From: Bradyrhizobium lablabi
Lineage (GTDB): Bacteria > Pseudomonadota > Alphaproteobacteria > Rhizobiales > Xanthobacteraceae
DNA: 63,468 nt
NCBI RefSeq assembly: GCF_001440475.1
Contig: NZ_LLYB01000071.1
Span: 246,631-310,098, forward strand
Direction: 5' to 3'
Shown here in pieces: positions 59,676 through 63,468 of this stretch; position 1 is the stretch's first letter; each line of letters opens with the position of its first letter. Position numbers and translations under genes: made by a program. The notes beneath the pieces are model-generated. The model did no database searches. It saw only the letters and a program-made list of their open reading frames with translations, and was not told the origin of the DNA.

Positions 59676-60867
59676 GGCGTACCGTTAGCAGCGCGGCGAT
59701 GGCCAGCGACGCGCCGACACCGGCGACGCAGGCGGTCCATCCGAAACGATCGAACAACTGGCCCAAGGCGGCGCTGCCGACGAGGCCGCCGAGGAAATAG
59801 CAGGCGAGATAGGTTCCGCTGGCAATGCCGCGGCTATCGTTGGCGGCCTGTCCGACGAAGCCCGTGGCACCAGCCTGTGCGAAGAACGTGCCGATGCCGA
59901 CCAGCACCATCCCCGCCAGCACTTCCGATAGATGCGTGGACAACATCAGGGGCAGGCCGAGTGCGGCGACCGCAAGCGCCGCGCAGATTGCTGGCCGCGT
60001 GCCAAAGCGCGCTACTGCCTTGCCCGCGAACAGTGTCGTCAGCACGGAAGGCGCGAATACGAAATAGACGAAGCCAAGATCCATCCGCCCGAGCGACAAC
60101 GGCGGGCGGACGAGTACGAAATTGACGTAAGTAAAGGTGCCGATGAAGGCGAACAGGATGCAGAATCCGATCGCAAAGGCCGATCGCAGCGCCGGGTTGC
60201 GCCAATGCGCGATCGTTGCGGCGAACGGCGATGGCGCGGCGGATATCGCCTGCATCGGCTTGACGCGCTCGATGGTGAAGTAGACCAGCACGGCGCCGGC
60301 AAGATTGAGCAGCGCGAAGAAATAGAAGTTCGAGGCCAGCCCCAGCGTGTCGACCAGCGCGGCCGACACCAGTCGTCCAATCAGATTGCTCGCGACGTTG
60401 CCGGTGATATAGGCCGCGAATGCGCTGCCTGCGTCCATCGCGCTGCATTGTTCGCCGAGATAGGCCAGAGTCAGCGCAAACGCCGAGGCCATGCAGAGGC
60501 CCTGCGCGATGCGAAGTACGGTGAATGTCGTGAGATCGGGCGCGATTGCCAGCAACGTGGTGGGGACTGCCAGGAGGATCAGGCTGACGAGAATGCCGAG
60601 GCGGCGGTCGATATACGGGCTGAGGAAGCCGACAACGAGGCTGGCGATCGCCATGCCCAGCGTGCTGGCATTGACGGCTACGCCCATCTCGGCAGGCGAT
60701 ACGTTGTAATGCCGGGTCAGCGAGGGAAGGATCGCCTGGGTGGCGAACAGATCGACCACGGTCAGGAACGCCGTGAGGCCGATGACGAGGGATCGCAGCA
60801 CCACGCCGGGGGAATGGCCCTGCATTTCCATCGCGTCCGATTTCAATTGCGCGGAAATGCCGGTCAT
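59647..60867 (-). CDS. MFS transporter, YnfM-like
   Basis: A 406-residue carrier with 12 helices. VVDLFATQAILPSLTRHY near 38 and VGFLSPYIDRRLG near 80 fit the YnfM/arabinose-efflux branch. It is probably an exporter. It is convergent with the MFS gene at 58374 and has its own promoter region next to a cupin gene on the same strand. Confidence 0.87.
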   Translation of the reverse strand: MTGISAQLKSDAMEMQGHSPGVVLRSLVIGLTAFLTVVDLFATQAILPSLTRHYNVSPAEMGVAVNASTLGMAIASLVVGFLSPYIDRRLGILVSLILLAVPTTLLAIAPDLTTFTVLRIAQGLCMASAFALTLAYLGEQCSAMDAGSAFAAYITGNVASNLIGRLVSAALVDTLGLASNFYFFALLNLAGAVLVYFTIERVKPMQAISAAPSPFAATIAHWRNPALRSAFAIGFCILFAFIGTFTYVNFVLVRPPLSLGRMDLGFVYFVFAPSVLTTLFAGKAVARFGTRPAICAALAVAALGLPLMLSTHLSEVLAGMVLVGIGTFFAQAGATGFVGQAANDSRGIASGTYLACYFLGGLVGSAALGQLFDRFGWTACVAGVGASLAIAALLTVRLTPSASSPA

Positions 60868-60987
60868 GGCGCTTCTCTATGCTGGTTCTGCGAAGGAAGG
60901 ATGTGACGCCTGGGCGTGCGGGGCGACACGGGGGCCCCAGGCCGTCACATCCGGCAACGAGACGTCGGGAGGCGCTCGTTACAGCTC

Positions 60988-61479
60988 CTACATGTTGTGA
61001 TCGTGCGGATCCTTGCGGACGTCGCCGACATAGAGAACGACGGTTTCCTTGCCGAGGTTCTTCCACCAGTGCGAAGTGCCGGCGACTTCCGGCCTGATCT
61101 CGCCGGCCTTGTGCACGATCGGCTCGGCGCAGTTGCTGGCGTATTCGACGATCTCGCCCTGCTGGACAAAGATCAGCGCGGGACGGTCGTCATGGCTGTG
61201 CCAGGGCACGATGCCGCCGGGCTCGATCGTGAGCTTGCGGAAGCGCAGCTCGCGATCCCTGATATTGGCCGGCTGCTTCTCGAGGTTGATCGATCCGAGC
61301 GTAACGTCGGTGACGCCGACCAGTTTGTGGTCGACCATCGGGCGGACATTCGCTTGCATCTTCCCGGCTGGGCATTCGCCGGCCACGGCCGTCGAGGCCG
61401 CCGCAAACGAGCCCGCGATGATTGCGGTAAGCGCGAGGCCTCGCTGGATCGTGCGCGATGTGAGACGGGATTTGGACAT
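60988..61479 (-). CDS. exported cupin domain protein
   Basis: A 163-residue protein with a leader ending near STAVAGE (residue 35) and a cupin core: PWHSHDDRPALIFVQQGEI near 92, with later histidine HKAGEI and TSHWWKNLG. The histidines suggest a bound metal. The chemical role is unknown; sensing, isomerase and dioxygenase roles all occur in the fold. Confidence 0.85.
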   Translation of the reverse strand: MSKSRLTSRTIQRGLALTAIIAGSFAAASTAVAGECPAGKMQANVRPMVDHKLVGVTDVTLGSINLEKQPANIRDRELRFRKLTIEPGGIVPWHSHDDRPALIFVQQGEIVEYASNCAEPIVHKAGEIRPEVAGTSHWWKNLGKETVVLYVGDVRKDPHDHNM

Positions 61480-61607
61480 GTTGTGCTCTCCTTTGGGTTC
61501 TGCCTTGGCCCCGAATGGTCCGGCCGGCTACGTCACCACCATCATGGAAACTGCGCATAAGAGGAAATGCCGGTTAGCTCTGGACTCGATAGCCCAGCGC
61601 TATGTAG

Positions 61608-62969
61608 CTAGCCGTGCCCGAGCATGTGCTTGATGTCGGAAGAGAAGGTCGGATAGGCGTAGACGTTTTCCCGGATCTGGGTGGCCGTAATGCCAAAGCG
61701 CATCGCCAGTCCGAAGATGTTCACCAGTTCCTGACCGGCGTGGCCGACGAAATGAGCGCCGAGGATGCGATCGGTGGCCTGATCGACGATGACCTTCGAC
61801 CACGCAACGGTCTCGGCATAGGTTTTTGCCGAGAACCAGTCCAGCATGTCGTTGACGTGGACGCCGATCGCAAGGCCCTTCTGCCGGGCGGCGGCTTCCG
61901 TCAAGCCGACCGAGGCAAGCGGCGGCACCGTGTAGACGGATGTCGCCATGCTGGCATAGTCGGGGCTGTGTTTCGGACCTTCGACGATGTTGCGGCCGAC
62001 GATGTCGCCCTCATAGGTCGCGATCGGGGATAGCTGCGGCGAACTCGGCACGGCATCGCCGCAGACATAGACGCCGGGGTTGGAGGTCGAGCGCAAATGG
62101 CGATCGATGGTGACGCGGCCATTGGCATGCTCGACCTGGCCTGCGACGAGATCCAGCGTATCGACATTGGCGATGCGGCCCGCGCCGTTGACGACACGGC
62201 CAGCCTCGGCCACGTGCTCGGCGCCGTCATGGCTGAAGACGACGCGCAGTCGGCCGTTCGCTCTTTCAATTCGCTTGACGCTCACTGCCGTCTTGACCCG
62301 AATGCCGATGCGTTCGCTCTCGGCCTGCAGGCGCGCGACGGCGTCGGCATCCATGGCCGGCAACAGTTGCGGCAGCGCTTCGAGGATCGTGACGTCGGCG
62401 CCGGCGCGGGCATAGACGTGGCCGAACTCCAGCGCAATCACGCCGCCGCCGACGAAAATCACCGACGCAGGTAGTTCCCGTTCGCTCAGCATCTCGTCTG
62501 AGGTGATCATGAACTCGGCGCCTGGGATCGGCAGCGCTCGCGGCTTCGATCCCGTCGCGATCACGATGTGTTTGGCCTCGAGCTTGCGGTCTCCGACGCG
62601 GATGGTGTTGGCACCGACGAACACGGCGCGGCCCTTGATGACTTCGACATTGCGCTTTGCCATCGAGCGGGCGAGGTTCGCGGGGATATCCTTGATCATG
62701 TCCTTCTCGCGGTTGATCAGCGCCGCCCAATCGAGCTTCGGTTTGCCGACGGCGATATGATGGGCGGATGCGCGTTCGATTTCGTGCAGCGCGTGGCCGG
62801 CGGCGACCAGCACCTTCTTCGGCGTGCAGCCGCGGTTCGGGCAGGTGCCGCCAAGAAGATCGGCCTCGATCATCGCAACCGACATTCCGGCACGCCGCAC
62901 CGGTCCGGTGACGCCGATGCCGGCGTTGCCGCCGCCCAGAATGACGACGTCGAATTTCTGCGTTGTCAT
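61608..62969 (-). CDS. pyridine nucleotide-disulfide oxidoreductase (glutathione reductase/dihydrolipoyl dehydrogenase family)
   Basis: A 453-residue FAD protein with GGGNAGIG near residue 12 and a redox cysteine pair at Cys43 and Cys48 (GTCPNRGCTPKK). A second nucleotide loop, FVGGGVIALEFG, is near 173, and CGDAVPSSPQLSPIATYEG is near 299. The C-terminal end (YPTFSSDIKHMLGHG) includes a histidine-rich tail but not the standard catalytic HPT motif of glutathione reductase. Substrate unknown; a mercuric-reductase-like or general thiol role is possible. Confidence 0.83.
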   Translation of the reverse strand: MTTQKFDVVILGGGNAGIGVTGPVRRAGMSVAMIEADLLGGTCPNRGCTPKKVLVAAGHALHEIERASAHHIAVGKPKLDWAALINREKDMIKDIPANLARSMAKRNVEVIKGRAVFVGANTIRVGDRKLEAKHIVIATGSKPRALPIPGAEFMITSDEMLSERELPASVIFVGGGVIALEFGHVYARAGADVTILEALPQLLPAMDADAVARLQAESERIGIRVKTAVSVKRIERANGRLRVVFSHDGAEHVAEAGRVVNGAGRIANVDTLDLVAGQVEHANGRVTIDRHLRSTSNPGVYVCGDAVPSSPQLSPIATYEGDIVGRNIVEGPKHSPDYASMATSVYTVPPLASVGLTEAAARQKGLAIGVHVNDMLDWFSAKTYAETVAWSKVIVDQATDRILGAHFVGHAGQELVNIFGLAMRFGITATQIRENVYAYPTFSSDIKHMLGHG

Positions 62970-63058
62970 CGAATTGATCCCTCTGTTGGCGGGTCCTGAT
63001 GCGACCAGGCCGCGCCGGAGCGCAGCCTGAAGGCGTTACGGGCGCGATGCCGAAGGCG

Positions 63059-63468
63059 TTACCTGGTGGTGATGGTCGAGGTGATCGAGCCGACCACCTT
63101 GGTCGCCATCTCGAACTGTGCGGTGCGATCCCTGATGTTGTGGCGCCTGGCGATCCATTCGAAATCGGTCCAGACCGCCCAGACGTCGCCATTGTCGTCC
63201 TGGGTCAGCAGCAGGCGGACCGGCCAGTCGAGGCCGGCGTTCGGATTCGAGGTGATGAACTGCGTTCCCAGCGGCGGATTGCCGAACACCAGTAGCGTCG
63301 AGGGCCGCAGCTTGATGCCGGCGTCGGCCGCGAGTTTCGATTGGTCGATCTCGCTGAAAAATTTGATGCCTTTGGCGGCGATGTCGGCCTTGATGCGGGT
63401 GATGGCCTCGGCCATCGGTATCGCGCTCTTGACACGAATGATGCCTTCATCGCTGTCGGCCCGTGCGG
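63059..63468 (-). CDS. DUF302 domain protein, truncated at window end
   Basis: The frame runs to the edge of the window without an upstream stop, so the annotated ATG at 63415 is probably internal. The upstream codons read ADSDEGIIRVKSAIPM, continuous with the domain. The visible part matches DUF302 (IKADIAAKGIKFFSEIDQSKLAADAG, then TQFITSNPNAGLDWPVRLL). A leader peptide likely lies beyond the window. Function unknown; such proteins are often exported and linked to envelope or redox stress. Confidence 0.75.
   Translation of the reverse strand, partial: ARADSDEGIIRVKSAIPMAEAITRIKADIAAKGIKFFSEIDQSKLAADAGIKLRPSTLLVFGNPPLGTQFITSNPNAGLDWPVRLLLTQDDNGDVWAVWTDFEWIARRHNIRDRTAQFEMATKVVGSITSTITTR

Noticed and set aside
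1..63468. CRISPR array, tRNA, rRNA or phage genes
   Set aside because: No regularly spaced direct repeats, cloverleaf-like segments or phage-type proteins were noticed on reading. A covariance-model search was not possible.

Overview
The window is GC-rich, gene-dense DNA that looks chromosomal and most resembles a Bradyrhizobium/Rhodopseudomonas-type alphaproteobacterium (Nitrobacteraceae). This rests on codon bias, the number of ABC and MFS transporters, a class III adenylate cyclase fused to another domain, a SoxXYZA/flavocytochrome c cluster, an AfuABC-like operon and several families of short palindromic repeats. That taxonomic placement is inference from content. No rRNA, tRNA, CRISPR array, insertion sequence or phage gene was seen.

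Layout. 0-3.4 kb: minus-strand hydrolase, O-acetylhomoserine sulfhydrylase and nicotinate phosphoribosyltransferase. 3.5-16.1 kb: a nicotinate-type catabolic locus. It holds a two-subunit molybdenum/cytochrome nicotinate dehydrogenase (nicAB-like), a divergent operon with a 6-hydroxynicotinate reductase-like Fe-S protein, a UPF0280 protein and a DUF1185 protein, a branched-chain-type ABC importer and a MarR regulator. 16.3-22.2 kb: a GrlR-like protein, a membrane protein with an SBP56/methanethiol oxidase-like protein, a DUF4399 protein, an adenylate cyclase-SUMF1 fusion and a membrane protein of unknown function. 22.3-24.4 kb: an enamidase and a divergent ferredoxin-NADP reductase. 24.6-30.9 kb: soxAZYX, flavocytochrome c genes and an isoquinoline-oxidoreductase-like molybdoenzyme pair, all on the minus strand.

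31-43.9 kb: MarR/DUF1772, an MFS exporter, an AfuABC-like importer, and a TetR-controlled cluster (THI5-like binding protein, permease, ATPase, epimerase-like protein, GNAT, DapA-like aldolase). 44.0-45.2 kb: a decayed island bracketed by inverted repeats. 45.2-52.2 kb: an orphan TTT receptor, IclR, acyl-CoA dehydrogenase, Baeyer-Villiger monooxygenase and alkylsulfatase-like enzyme. 52.4-63.5 kb: a glycosyltransferase, an ABC exporter, a glycogen-debranching-like enzyme, a PRC-barrel protein, two MFS carriers, a cupin, a disulfide oxidoreductase and a truncated DUF302 protein.

The most interesting system is a hybrid nicotinate pathway. An aerobic-type, cytochrome-linked NicAB would make 6-hydroxynicotinate. 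A ferredoxin-type reductase and an enamidase, as in Eubacterium barkeri and as inferred from Azorhizobium biochemistry, would then reduce and open the ring. The two halves lie about 14 kb apart, but their divergent promoters carry the same GTATAC-centred palindrome, which predicts one regulon. The ferredoxin reductase beside the enamidase could supply reductant. The UPF0280 protein, which resembles the ApbE fold, could help mature the reductase.
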